From: Tissierellia bacterium
Lineage (GTDB): Bacteria > Bacillota > Clostridia > Tissierellales > Peptoniphilaceae
NCBI GenBank assembly: GCA_030537875.1
Contig: JAUNVC010000002.1
Location: forward strand, 1-64,000
DNA: 64,000 bases
Direction of reading: 5' to 3'
Shown here: positions 1-8,325 of the stretch, piece by piece
How positions within the stretch are numbered: the first letter of the stretch is position 1
How the letters are laid out: each line of letters begins with the position of its first letter
The notes under the pieces: generated by a model
Seen by the model: the letters and a program-made list of their open reading frames with translations, nothing else
What the model was told of the DNA's origin: nothing
Databases searched by the model: none
Translations under genes and position numbers: made by a program

Positions 1-199
1 CATATTGATGGGAAACAACGTTCATGGATCTTTCTATAAATTTTTTCCCTCTACGTTCTTTGATTTCAGGGTTGTGAACTTTCTCATGAACAATGTTTCC
101 CAACGTGGTATGGTAGTTATTTGTCCAACAGTTGTCAAAGACCATTAGTCCCCATTGTCTCTCACAAAAGACAAAATGTTGCAGATGATTGATTTCAAT
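1..199 (-). CDS. cas4: Cas4, N-terminal part (runs off the window)
   Basis: Minus-strand reading frame directly after cas7. It encodes the Cas4 N-terminus: a conserved HLQHFVFCERQWGL block, in which the Cys is expected to be the first Fe-S cluster ligand, followed by GNIVHEKVH, the typical His motif of the RecB-like nuclease fold. Cas4 processes prespacers with Cas1-Cas2. The gene continues beyond base 1. Oddity: the frame is open only from base 217, after a TGA at 220-218, and has no ATG, GTG or TTG before the FCERQ motif. The best-placed candidate is ATT at 199-197, with a GAGGTG purine stretch inside the cas7 end about 14 nt upstream. The family assignment is firm; the start is unresolved. 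Confidence 0.75.
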   Translation of the reverse strand, partial: MEINHLQHFVFCERQWGLMVFDNCWTNNYHTTLGNIVHEKVHNPEIKERRGKKFIERSMNVVSHQY

Positions 200-210
200 A
201 TAGAGCTTTT

Positions 211-1044
211 CTACACCTCATAGTAGTCCAAATGAAGGTTTGGTAATTTTTCTTCAATGACTTCATAGTCCTCAATGGATTTGGGAATATCCACATTTTC
301 TTTTTTCTTCACAGTGATTTGTCTATGAACCTTGGATGACGGATAATCTCCCAGTTTTGAATTATGTGTCCACCAGTACAATCTTTCCATGGTCATGGAT
401 CCATCTGGGCGCGCAGAAGATGCGTCGTTATCAAAAATAGTTCGTATGGCTTCTTTGATTTTTTCTGCATCTTCTTCATTAAAGCCAGTGATTTCGGACA
501 ATTGACAATTGATGCTTCCTTTCAATAGATATATTCCAAAATCGACTCTATGTTTCATCCCCATGGTGTCCGAGGATTTTTTCCCATCACTTGGTTCAGA
601 GTTAACTGATTTCGTTATCTGAAGACTCGTGATATCTACTGGATCCACAGAAAATGCTGAATGAATAGAAACGGGACCACGGACTCCTAGGGACATATTT
701 TCTTTGTCTTTAAAAGCAAACACCTGTCCAAAGGAGCGAACGTCAATCCATTCTTCACAGACCATCTTGCTTACTTCATCTTTGTCCTTGTTTCCTTTCA
801 CCAGATTTTTCATACGATCACTCAAGGAATTACACCCATCATCAGATCTTTCTTCCATTTGCACAAAGATCTTTTCTCCCATGTCTTGTAGACGATTACG
901 GATTTTCCTCTTTAAGCAAACATCCGAGATTTCTCCGTATCCCTCATAGTTCTCACGAGGTCTATTTCCTGTCAATGGATCTCCATTGGGGTTGGCATTG
1001 GTAACAGAGATAATTCCTACAAAATCGATTTTTTTATTGATCAT
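211..1044 (-). CDS. cas7: Cas7 (Csd2), type I-C Cascade backbone subunit
   Basis: 277 residues, the usual Csd2 length. Cas7 polymerises along the crRNA to form the backbone of the I-C Cascade. The N-terminus carries the hallmark FVGIISVTNANPNGDP stretch of the Csd2/Csh2 family, and a GMKHRVDFGIYLLKG core follows. Start chosen at ATG 1044 with GGAGG about 9 nt upstream; a TTG two codons earlier is less likely. It overlaps the end of cas8c by 11 nt, so translation is probably coupled. Next downstream is cas4, whose reading frame opens within the last codons of this gene. Confidence 0.95.
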   Translation of the reverse strand: MINKKIDFVGIISVTNANPNGDPLTGNRPRENYEGYGEISDVCLKRKIRNRLQDMGEKIFVQMEERSDDGCNSLSDRMKNLVKGNKDKDEVSKMVCEEWIDVRSFGQVFAFKDKENMSLGVRGPVSIHSAFSVDPVDITSLQITKSVNSEPSDGKKSSDTMGMKHRVDFGIYLLKGSINCQLSEITGFNEEDAEKIKEAIRTIFDNDASSARPDGSMTMERLYWWTHNSKLGDYPSSKVHRQITVKKKENVDIPKSIEDYEVIEEKLPNLHLDYYEV

Positions 1045-2905
1045 TTTCAACTTCCTCCTTTTTATTGAAAAATGCGTTCATTTGGTGACTGTATCCTAAG
1101 AGATATTCTCCACTCAATCCCTTATATGAATTGAAATCTTCCATTTCAAATTTATCCATAATTTCTTGCATGGTTTTTTCAAAACCTACCTTTCGATTAC
1201 CAGATAGGCTATTGAGATAGGGTAAAATCCTTTCGTAAATTTGCTTCCAGGTTCTCAAGGGCCGCTTAGAAAAAGCTTCCATCAACCTTTTTGCCGTCGT
1301 GGGTCGATCGATTCCCTTATCCCAATTGCTTACTTGTTCAATCCTATCGGCCACGGCAAGCAGCCTTCCAAATAGATAAGATCTGTTGGTAACATCTTTG
1401 TTCAATGCCATTCCGTAATCCACTCCCTTCCTTTCAATATAAAATTTTCTTACCATGCTACATGCGATGGCTAGATTTCTATTCCAGTTATAATCCGATT
1501 TTGTCATTGGTCTCGATGCCGTACGTATCAACGACTGGACAATATCCAACGGAACTCTTTTTTTCTCCAATATGCATGGTAGAAGTCTTTTTAGATGAAA
1601 TTTCATCATTTTATCTTCCAATTCCATGAAATTTCTTTGAACTCCGAAGGCATACAAAACAATATCCTGGGGCAATGGCGCCCCAATGAAGTTGATCCAT
1701 TCCTTTTCTTCGACTTTTTTAGATTGATGCCATGCGGCAGTTTCTTGCCAATATTTTAATCGTTCCAAATATTCGTCAATGGAATATTCCTGATAATAGA
1801 GAGTTGCCAGTCTTCCAGGAGTTGCAGCATCAAAGGATATAATTCTCACTCGGTCTTTTGTGTCTAGTTTCATCCGATATCCATCGATTGAAGCTCTCAA
1901 TCTCCTAGCAAACTCTTCTCCTGTTTCAGCTTTTTTTGCACTTAGTTGTTCCTCTGGATCAACCAAGGAGTCAAAGAAATTGTCCGTGGGTTGGAGAATA
2001 TTCTGCGCTTCATCAGTCCAAGCCAGTATCACAAGCCCATCTCTATTGTAGGCCTGTTTTTGAATGAGCCATCGTAAAGCCGCATGAGCTTTTTCAGAAA
2101 CTTCATAGCTAATTTGCGCACATTCATCCGCTTTTTTGAACCGGCCTTTAAACGTGACGATACTACTGTCGTTGGAAGATATGACTTTTGCAGAGTCTCC
2201 TGCATTTCGTATATATTTTCCATGAAGACTTGTAATGTACGCTTCTTCCCCTTTGATATAACACATGCCATGGCCTTGTTCATTTAATTTGGATAGATAG
2301 TAGTCTCCGTATTCTTTCATCAATTCCCTATCATTCCATAGTTCGTGGCTTCGTCCGCCCACTAAAATTTCAAATCGGAAGAAAATTTTGGATTGTACAA
2401 TTGAAGAAATCTTGTCCTCTGTAAGCTTACCATCTTCATTTAAGGTGAGAATATTTGCATCAATTAAGTCTTTCGTCAATGTTTTTTTGCTTAAATACTT
2501 GAATAGAATTTCCAGATAGGGATTTCTCCCAAAGGTAAGCCATTCTTCTAATTGCTCCATATAGGGCACGAAATTTTTGTTATAAGGGTCGTCTTTTGCT
2601 TTTGTAGACTCATAATAGGTTTCAAAGTCACCTGCCATATACCATATATTGTCGAAAAGAGGATGAGGTACTGGGCCTGCTGTTCGGGCTGCAGATGATA
2701 TCGTCACAGGTATAATCGTTACGGCATCTTCCTTTGGAATCACATCGGCAGATACAAAATCCCCATCTTCATCAATGGTGACCTTCACCTGTGCATTCTG
2801 AGTGATAGTTCCCACGGGAAGTAATCTTGCCTTGCCTTCATAAGTAGCCTTCCCACTCTCCATCACATGATCATAGGTTTTGTATAAGTTATATAAGTAA
2901 CTCAT
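1034..2905 (-). CDS. cas8c: Cas8c (Csd1), type I-C Cascade large subunit
   Basis: 623 residues, beginning MSYLYNLYKTYDHV. This is the large subunit of the I-C Cascade, responsible for PAM recognition and R-loop formation. In many I-C systems an internal start in this gene also yields the small subunit (Cas11c); an internal site was not specifically identified here. Features typical of Csd1 include the N-terminal LPVGTITQNAQVKVTIDEDG segment and the later GRSHELWNDRELMKEY and YNRDGLVILAW motifs. It shares a 4-nt overlap with cas5c upstream and overlaps cas7 downstream, consistent with one transcript. Confidence 0.93.
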   Translation of the reverse strand: MSYLYNLYKTYDHVMESGKATYEGKARLLPVGTITQNAQVKVTIDEDGDFVSADVIPKEDAVTIIPVTISSAARTAGPVPHPLFDNIWYMAGDFETYYESTKAKDDPYNKNFVPYMEQLEEWLTFGRNPYLEILFKYLSKKTLTKDLIDANILTLNEDGKLTEDKISSIVQSKIFFRFEILVGGRSHELWNDRELMKEYGDYYLSKLNEQGHGMCYIKGEEAYITSLHGKYIRNAGDSAKVISSNDSSIVTFKGRFKKADECAQISYEVSEKAHAALRWLIQKQAYNRDGLVILAWTDEAQNILQPTDNFFDSLVDPEEQLSAKKAETGEEFARRLRASIDGYRMKLDTKDRVRIISFDAATPGRLATLYYQEYSIDEYLERLKYWQETAAWHQSKKVEEKEWINFIGAPLPQDIVLYAFGVQRNFMELEDKMMKFHLKRLLPCILEKKRVPLDIVQSLIRTASRPMTKSDYNWNRNLAIACSMVRKFYIERKGVDYGMALNKDVTNRSYLFGRLLAVADRIEQVSNWDKGIDRPTTAKRLMEAFSKRPLRTWKQIYERILPYLNSLSGNRKVGFEKTMQEIMDKFEMEDFNSYKGLSGEYLLGYSHQMNAFFNKKEEVENDQ

Positions 2906-3609
2906 ACCTCCACCTCCTCTTCTACGGATCGCAGATTCTGTCCTAGCACAAATTCCTTTTTGCTTCCCTTTTTAATCACCCGCCGCACGGAGCATTCTTC
3001 GGCTTTTGGAAAGGTGATGATTCCATATTCCATAGTGGGATGCCAAAAATGAGCTATAAGCTCGCCCTTCTCATTTTGATCTGGATAGGAGAAACTATGA
3101 AATGATAATCCATAACTTAGCTCTGGAGTTTGATCATAGGCCCCTTTCTGTTTTCCAAATTCTATGGGCTCCGCATAGCCCTGGCATTCTCTAGTTCCAA
3201 GGAACACATCTCTTCTTCCTCCCTTTTCAAGGGAACGTTGGGCCATGAAAAAATGTTTGTTTTCATTTCTATCATGACTCAAATCATCCCTCCAAAGATT
3301 CCATTCAAAATGTGCTTCCACTTCATACTCCACGTTCCGTAGATAGGTGTAGTAAGCGAGGTCACTTTTCCCGTCCAGCCTCCTTAACTTTGTTCCAACT
3401 GTTTCCGTTTGAATTGGTTGGATAATTCGTACCCTATCGATGATCCATTGGATGGTAGGTTTCCAATATATGGAGCTTGCCATACCAACCAAAGATTCAT
3501 AGGTTGGAATGTGGTAGGAAAATTTTTCCCCTCCAAGTTTACTTTCCGGTGTTGTAAAAAGTGCCCTTCTTCCAAAAACACTGAAAGTAATTTTATTTTC
3601 TTTCTGCAT
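2902..3609 (-). CDS. cas5c: Cas5c (Cas5d), crRNA-processing subunit
   Basis: 235 residues. In type I-C systems, which lack Cas6, the Cas5 protein cleaves the pre-crRNA and caps the 5' handle. The N-terminus (FSVFGRRALFTTPESKLGGEKFSYHIPTYESLVGMASSIYW, written here in pieces by motif: RALFTTPE, KFSYHIPTYESLVGM) matches the Cas5d RAMP fold. A HFFMAQRS segment sits in the mid-protein region where the catalytic Lys/His of characterised Cas5d enzymes lie; I cannot assign the exact residues. It starts 11 nt after the cas3 stop and overlaps cas8c by 4 nt. Confidence 0.92.
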   Translation of the reverse strand: MQKENKITFSVFGRRALFTTPESKLGGEKFSYHIPTYESLVGMASSIYWKPTIQWIIDRVRIIQPIQTETVGTKLRRLDGKSDLAYYTYLRNVEYEVEAHFEWNLWRDDLSHDRNENKHFFMAQRSLEKGGRRDVFLGTRECQGYAEPIEFGKQKGAYDQTPELSYGLSFHSFSYPDQNEKGELIAHFWHPTMEYGIITFPKAEECSVRRVIKKGSKKEFVLGQNLRSVEEEVEV

Positions 3610-3620
3610 ATTCGCCTCCT

Positions 3621-6020
3621 TTATAATACAATGGTTTCCATAAACCCTTTTTCAGTATTCAATCCAGTTTCTTCATCATAATAATTCTCTTTTAATATAT
3701 ACATTCCATACTCTTCTAAAAAGATAAGAGCACCCTTCTTACAGAGCTCCTGTATTGTATATTCATATACGTTAATTGAATAGTTTTGTACCTTTCGTAT
3801 CAATGCATATGCTTCATGTATACTCGTGGAATTGGACAAGAGATCGGCAATGATTTCTTTTCCTTTGCCATAGGGAACAATAACTCCATGGCCTGCGTTT
3901 TCAATGGCTTGAAATGACTCCCCGGCCGTTAAAAAACTTTGTTGTAATACATGGTTGATGTTGGAAGCCATCTGGCATTCGGCTAACAAATTTAAAATTG
4001 TAGTTTGTTTCCCTTCATAATGTGTCACACCTTCTATGTTTTTATAATAATCTTTAAAATACATATCCAACATAATGTCACTTAACATTCTCTTATATCG
4101 CTCTGGATGTTTTTGAAAGTCTATTAATTTGGCTTTGGCTTTTTCTTTCCCTCTACGAACTTCCATAAGCTTTTCTGTATTTTCCAAATGAGAATCTAAT
4201 TCCACAAGGTAGAGATGTCCACCACCCTTCAGTTCGTTGTGACGATTGCATCTACCACCTGCCTGCACGAGAGAATCCATTTTTGAAAGAGACCGAATCA
4301 CCGTACCTACGGATAGATCAACTCCTGCTTCAATTAAATTGGTGCTAATAATTATATGGGGCTCAGAGATTTTATGTCCACGAATTTTTTCTAAAATTTT
4401 TCTTCTGTGAGCTACACACATGTTATTAGACAAATGATATAGAGGAATATCCGTTTTTTTACATAGAGAATCGTATATTATCCTCGCGGCTTTCCTCGTG
4501 TTGACAACACATAGAACACTTAAATGTTCCTTTTGTTTTTTCATGAGAAGCTCTGATAATGTATCTTCCGTGTAAGGAGGATGTTGTAAGAGAGAATGGG
4601 TCTGAAATCTTTGGAACACAACCTCTTCTCTATAGTCTTTCGTTAGATAGGGATTGTCACTATATTGGATGAGCGCCAATTGTTTTTCCTGTGTTCTATT
4701 TTCCTCCGCTGTTGGAATGGTGGCTGAACAAATGACAAATGTAGTATCAAAGAACTTGTTCAAAGCATTGATCGCCAAATGGAGAAGGGAGAGAGATTTT
4801 AAAGGTGCTGACTGAATTTCGTCGATGATAATCACAGAGTTCTGAAATCTATGCAATCTACGCAAGGCCTGTTTTGAGGATGAGAAAAGTGAATTTAAGA
4901 ATTGGACAAAAGTGGTCAAAATAACGGGAGCCGCAAAATTCTCTGAAATATATTTTTTCGCTTCCGAATCACAATCATGGGTTCCACCGGTGTCATCTTG
5001 CACCAAATTGCTATGGTATTCTAAAATATGGGGTTGAATACTCTTGGAAGAAAACATGGCATGATATGTGTCGGCATTCTGCTCTAGAATACTGATATAG
5101 GGAGATAGATAAAAGATTCTTTGCTTCTTATGTTTTTTGGCATGATGCAATGCAAATCGCATGGCGGCAACGGTTTTCCCTGCACCTGTTGGAACGTTCA
5201 GTTTATAGACTCCCGTTTCTCTGCCAGCACTCTCCTTGCATTCATCTGATATTTTTGTTCGTAGTGTATTCATATCATTGTTGGCAGAAAAATTCTTTTC
5301 AATATAACCCTCAAAGTCTTCAACGGCTTTTTCCCAAGAAAAGTTGTTTCTTAAACGAGTGTACGCTTCTTCATAAGAACCTTGTAGGGAAGCCGAATCG
5401 GTCCAGTCCGCATCAATAAGCATAGACAAAAACATTCTTGTGATAAAACTCATATCAAAACCCATCACATCTGGTTTTTCTTTTTTGTCTTTAGGATATT
5501 TTTTTGCAAAACTAAAAGCGACTTTCTTCATAGTATCATCATAGAGATTTTCTAATCTATCCCTTTGCTTAATAGAAAAGTAATTCCCTAGAGTTTCTTC
5601 CGTTGTTTCTAAACTTTTTTCTCTAAAAATCTTTTCATCTAAACAATGAATTTTCTTCTCTTTATCCTGACAGTCAAATAATCCATGATGTGCTCCTATG
5701 GCATATTCCATCATATCTTGAAACAGTAAATTCCCAAGATGTTTTTTCTCGTCTGGAAGAGCTTCCCAAAATTTTCGCAAAATAAACATGCCCGTCCTAG
5801 AATGTGGTGGTAGTTTCGACTTCCCATTAAGCAAATCTCTTTGCCAGTCTGGGTTGGCTTTCCCCGCATCATGTAAAAGACCCAATAATTCCAACAAAGG
5901 CTTACATTCTTCCCATTGACAAAAGTCTCTAGCTCTACGCCCTACTCCTTCCAAATGACTCTCTAAACTTTGGATTAAAATTTCATCTTCATATTCAATT
6001 CTTCTCGCTATAAACTCCAT
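3621..6020 (-). CDS. cas3: Cas3, HD nuclease-helicase of type I-C
   Basis: 799 residues. Cas3 is recruited by Cascade to nick, unwind and degrade target DNA. The HD nuclease domain is N-terminal: His22, His50-Asp51 in LLHDAGKANPDWQ, then a GAHHGLFDC motif near residue 116. The SF2 helicase follows, with Walker A PTGAGKT near residue 275, the Walker B variant IIIDEIQSAP, CSATIP (motif III), ISTNLIEAGVDLS and QAGGRCNRH (motif VI). All expected catalytic motifs are present, so the protein looks active. cas2 ends 12 nt upstream and cas5c follows after 11 nt. Confidence 0.97.
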   Translation of the reverse strand: MEFIARRIEYEDEILIQSLESHLEGVGRRARDFCQWEECKPLLELLGLLHDAGKANPDWQRDLLNGKSKLPPHSRTGMFILRKFWEALPDEKKHLGNLLFQDMMEYAIGAHHGLFDCQDKEKKIHCLDEKIFREKSLETTEETLGNYFSIKQRDRLENLYDDTMKKVAFSFAKKYPKDKKEKPDVMGFDMSFITRMFLSMLIDADWTDSASLQGSYEEAYTRLRNNFSWEKAVEDFEGYIEKNFSANNDMNTLRTKISDECKESAGRETGVYKLNVPTGAGKTVAAMRFALHHAKKHKKQRIFYLSPYISILEQNADTYHAMFSSKSIQPHILEYHSNLVQDDTGGTHDCDSEAKKYISENFAAPVILTTFVQFLNSLFSSSKQALRRLHRFQNSVIIIDEIQSAPLKSLSLLHLAINALNKFFDTTFVICSATIPTAEENRTQEKQLALIQYSDNPYLTKDYREEVVFQRFQTHSLLQHPPYTEDTLSELLMKKQKEHLSVLCVVNTRKAARIIYDSLCKKTDIPLYHLSNNMCVAHRRKILEKIRGHKISEPHIIISTNLIEAGVDLSVGTVIRSLSKMDSLVQAGGRCNRHNELKGGGHLYLVELDSHLENTEKLMEVRRGKEKAKAKLIDFQKHPERYKRMLSDIMLDMYFKDYYKNIEGVTHYEGKQTTILNLLAECQMASNINHVLQQSFLTAGESFQAIENAGHGVIVPYGKGKEIIADLLSNSTSIHEAYALIRKVQNYSINVYEYTIQELCKKGALIFLEEYGMYILKENYYDEETGLNTEKGFMETIVL

Positions 6021-6032
6021 CTTCCACTCCTG

Positions 6033-6326
6033 TTAAAATATAAATGCATCGTTTTCTGGATCGTAGCTATCATCTTTCCCCATGGTTTCCAGTTTAACTT
6101 GCCAATTCTTACCTAAGCGATAAAAGCGCAAGCTATCCTTTTCTTCATCCATGATCTGCCGCAATTTTTCTTTAAGTATAAGATATTCTGAAGGACTAAC
6201 CAAGCATTCAAACACTGAATTCTGAACTCGTTGCCCCACATCTTCACAAGCTCTCGCTACTTGTCGCAACCGTTTTTTTCCAGCTTGATCTTCTGTATTC
6301 ACATCATAGGTAACTAATATCATCAT
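6033..6326 (-). CDS. cas2: Cas2, spacer-acquisition subunit
   Basis: 97 residues, a typical I-C Cas2 in full length and sequence: MMILVTYDVNTEDQAGKKRL at the N-terminus (first beta strand with the conserved Asp), the RVQNSVFECLV core and the EKDSLRFYRLG strand. Cas2 forms the dimeric centre of the Cas1-Cas2 integrase. Position is unusual: it is the first gene of the operon, upstream of cas3, whereas I-C loci normally end cas4-cas1-cas2. cas4 is at the other end, so the adaptation genes are split. No strong Shine-Dalgarno site is visible. An AT-rich stretch with TATATAAAAT at about 6340-6350 may be the operon -10 region. Confidence 0.93.
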   Translation of the reverse strand: MMILVTYDVNTEDQAGKKRLRQVARACEDVGQRVQNSVFECLVSPSEYLILKEKLRQIMDEEKDSLRFYRLGKNWQVKLETMGKDDSYDPENDAFIF

Positions 6327-6386
6327 AATTTTATGCCTATTTTATATACAAATATAACTTCTGCATCTATCATAGCACATCAAATT

Positions 6387-6623
6387 TTACTTTGCAAGCC
6401 TTTTCCCAAAAAAATTCTTAAAAAAATATTGCCTTAGAATTTGAAGCACCCAAATCTTCCTTTCATCAGCAATATATTCTGTCCTAATGATTCTTTTAAA
6501 TTTAAAGCAGCCAAAAACTTGTTGAATCTTCTGAGTGATTGTAGGCTGTACAAATTTATTCCATACTGCAACGGTATCATCCCACACCTTCATACAAAGT
6601 TCATAAACTTTCACACAATACAC
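6387..6623 (-). CDS. Uncharacterised short ORF upstream of cas2 (doubtful)
   Basis: About 75-78 residues from a GTG start at 6623 or 6614, the latter preceded by AGAGGTG. The product is basic and aromatic-rich, with no motif I recognise, no signal peptide and no clear membrane segment. It lies where a leader or CRISPR array might be expected, upstream of cas2, but no repeats are present. It may be a decayed gene or a chance ORF. The rest of 6327-6840 also shows nothing recognisable. Confidence 0.2.
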   Translation of the reverse strand: MYCVKVYELCMKVWDDTVAVWNKFVQPTITQKIQQVFGCFKFKRIIRTEYIADERKIWVLQILRQYFFKNFFGKRLAK

Positions 6624-6840
6624 CTCTTTCTTGTTAGTATAAGTTCCATGATATCTATACCCTTTTTTCCACTAAAATAACAAATTGTTTTTTCTCCTCT
6701 TCTTCTATCTTTTGCTGTCCACCTACATTCCATGGCTGAATCACCTTCTCTGCCATCCATTGAATACCACAGGGATCTATTGTGAACATCATCCATCGCA
6801 ATCATTTCTTTTCGCACACTTTCGCTTTTCTGTCCTGTTA

Positions 6841-6870
6841 TTGACAATGGCTTGTTTTTTTGTTTATCTC
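6841..6870 (+). promoter_or_regulatory. Possible sigma-A promoter of sodN
   Basis: A perfect TTGACA -35 box at 6841-6846 is followed after 18 nt by TATCTC as a mediocre -10. It lies about 60 nt before the sodN start, which has its own AGGAGG site at about 6917. The -10 match is weak; TAATAT at 6885-6890 is an alternative. Confidence 0.4.
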
Positions 6871-6928
6871 CAAGAACCTCTGGGTAATATATAGGAGAAG
6901 CAAGAAGATTTACAAATAGGAGGAAAGT

Positions 6929-7408
6929 ATGTTAAAAAAATTATTTGGACTAAAAACAATCAAGGCTCATTGCGATATCCCCTGTGGTATTTATGATCCC
7001 ATTACAGCGCAAATCGCGGCCATCACCACGGTTCGTATGATGGATCAGATGAAAGATATTTTGGAAAGCGATCACACAGAAATGGAAAAGAGAAATACCT
7101 TTGCCCGTTTGGTCGCCGTAAAAGAAGAACACGCCGAGAAGGCAAAGCATGAGATTCGTGTCATCTGGGGTGATTTCATAAAAGCCCCCCAATTGGAAAA
7201 GTATCCCGAGCTCCACGAGCTGACCCATGATATTATGATGCTCGGTTCCAAGGTCAAGCAGGGCGTCAATCGGGAAGATGCTGTCAAGTTCTTAGAGAAG
7301 ATCAATGAATTTGCAAAAATATTCTGGGAAATCAAAGGAGAGGAAACGGTCACCGCTGAGGCTCCCTATCCTCCCAAGCTCCCCATCGTATATAGAAAAG
7401 TAAAATAG
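6929..7408 (+). CDS. sodN: Nickel superoxide dismutase precursor (SodN)
   Basis: 159 residues. Ni-SOD converts superoxide to O2 and H2O2 in a homohexamer. The N-terminal nickel hook is unmistakable: after a 13-residue leader comes HCDIPCGIYDP, giving His14, Cys15, Cys19 and Tyr22, equivalent to His1, Cys2, Cys6 and Tyr9 of the mature Streptomyces enzyme. Cleavage between Ala13 and His14 by a SodX-type peptidase is required in the family to expose the His1 amine; no sodX is visible next to this gene. The rest is helical, ending with a PYPPKLPIVYRK tail. Start supported by AGGAGG 7 nt upstream. Monocistronic, with its own terminator. Ni-SOD is best known in actinobacteria and cyanobacteria, so its presence in a Firmicute suggests transfer. 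Confidence 0.93.
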   Translation: MLKKLFGLKTIKAHCDIPCGIYDPITAQIAAITTVRMMDQMKDILESDHTEMEKRNTFARLVAVKEEHAEKAKHEIRVIWGDFIKAPQLEKYPELHELTHDIMMLGSKVKQGVNREDAVKFLEKINEFAKIFWEIKGEETVTAEAPYPPKLPIVYRKVK

Positions 7409-7412
7409 CAAA

Positions 7413-7440
7413 GAGAAGGCCACGGGCCTTCTTTTTATTT
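7413..7440 (+). terminator. Rho-independent terminator of sodN
   Basis: AGAAGGCC-ACG-GGCCTTCT hairpin followed by a T-rich run, immediately after the sodN stop codon. Confidence 0.9.
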
Positions 7441-7465
7441 TTAGAGTTCTTCTTCCATTCCCAAT

Positions 7466-7495
7466 AAAAAATGTTGGATTCCTCCAACATTTTAG
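7466..7495 (-). terminator. Terminator of the arsM-like gene
   Basis: Inverted repeat ATGTTGGA-N4-TCCAACAT with an A run on the plus strand (T run on the minus transcript). It sits directly after the TAA at 7501-7503. This position supports the view that the gene extends through the internal UGA to 7501 rather than ending at 7672. Confidence 0.85.
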
Positions 7496-7500
7496 GTCTC

Positions 7501-8253
7501 TTATTTCTTCCCAATGCATAGGGCTTTTCCGATATAGTCTTTCAGTCCCAATCCATATTCCCATTTGAGAGCATAGGCATCGGTGACTTCTTCGTTCTTG
7601 ATAAACACTGTTTCAAATCCAGCCGCCCCCATGAGTTCTTCTAACTCTTCCAACTGAAGAGCTCCTCCCACTCATGTGCCGTAGAGGTTCTTCGCCTCCC
7701 TCAACTCTTTGGAGAGTTCTTTTTTTAAGATCACATCCGAAAGAATACAAGTTCCTCCCGGTTTTAGTACGCGATAGATTTCTTTATAAACGGATTGTTT
7801 GTCCGGCTCCAAGTTGATGACACAGTTGCTGATGACATGGTCCATGGTGTTCTCCTGAAATGGTAGGTCCACCAATGTGCCCTGTCGAAATTCCACCCTT
7901 TCAAATCCTTTTTTCTCTGCCACATTCCTTGCTTTTTCAACCATTTCTTCCAACACATCCACACCATAAAACACCCCACCCTCGGGGAATTTTATCCTTG
8001 CAAGAAATACGTCCATTCCTGTACCCGATCCCAAGTCAAGGAGCGTTTCTCCTTGTTTTACAATGAGGTTTTCCAAAGGGTTGCCACAGGAAAGACCTAG
8101 TTTGACCTCCTCTGGCAATAACGCCAATTCGGTTTCATCATATCCAAGGGAGCGATAGAGTTCATCGGCGGTGATACTGGTTTTTTCTTCTCCGGTGGAT
8201 ACCTTCTTGTAAAATTCCTTCACTTCTTTTCGTATTTGATCTTTCTTTGTCAT
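7501..8253 (-). CDS. arsM: Arsenite S-adenosylmethyltransferase (ArsM-like), probable selenoprotein with UGA at codon 194
   Basis: 250 codons if UGA at 7674-7672 is read through. It is a Rossmann SAM methyltransferase with LDLGSGTGMD (residues 72-81), GVDVLEEMVEKAR, SNCVINL with Cys144, and VLKPGGTC. Cys56 (SCGNP) and Cys144 are two of the three conserved ArsM cysteines. The third, normally in a C-[VI]-x-G-A motif 50 residues later, is here the UGA codon: YGT-UGA-VGGALQLEELEELMGAAGF. The frame continues for 56 sense codons with family-like sequence to a TAA just before a terminator. A SECIS-like hairpin lies right after the UGA. Start at ATG 8253 with an AGGAGG-like site; a longer upstream frame would run into the divergent ArsC-like gene. 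ArsM methylates As(III). The alternative is a nonsense mutation. Confidence 0.85.
7643..7671 (-). promoter_or_regulatory. SECIS-like hairpin after the arsM UGA
   Basis: Immediately 3' of the UGA the message folds as an 8-bp stem, AGCUCUUC pairing with GAAGAGUU, closing a five-base AGUUG loop. The loop G lies 18 nt after the UGA. Bacterial SECIS elements bound by SelB have a small apical loop with a G in the first two positions, about 16-37 nt downstream of UGA, which fits. Confidence 0.75.
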
Positions 8254-8325
8254 ACTTCCTCCTTTTTTTATTATATCACTCCCATCCATGGGATAAAAGG
8301 GTATAAGAAATAAAGGAGGTAGATC

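Noticed and set aside
6611..6847. 78-codon minus-strand frame upstream of the doubtful ORF
   Set aside because: No ribosome-binding site or recognisable motif, and it overlaps the sodN promoter region.
6327..6928. Possible CRISPR array or leader upstream of cas2
   Set aside because: No repeated 28-37 nt unit or regular spacing is visible; the region is AT-rich and unstructured.
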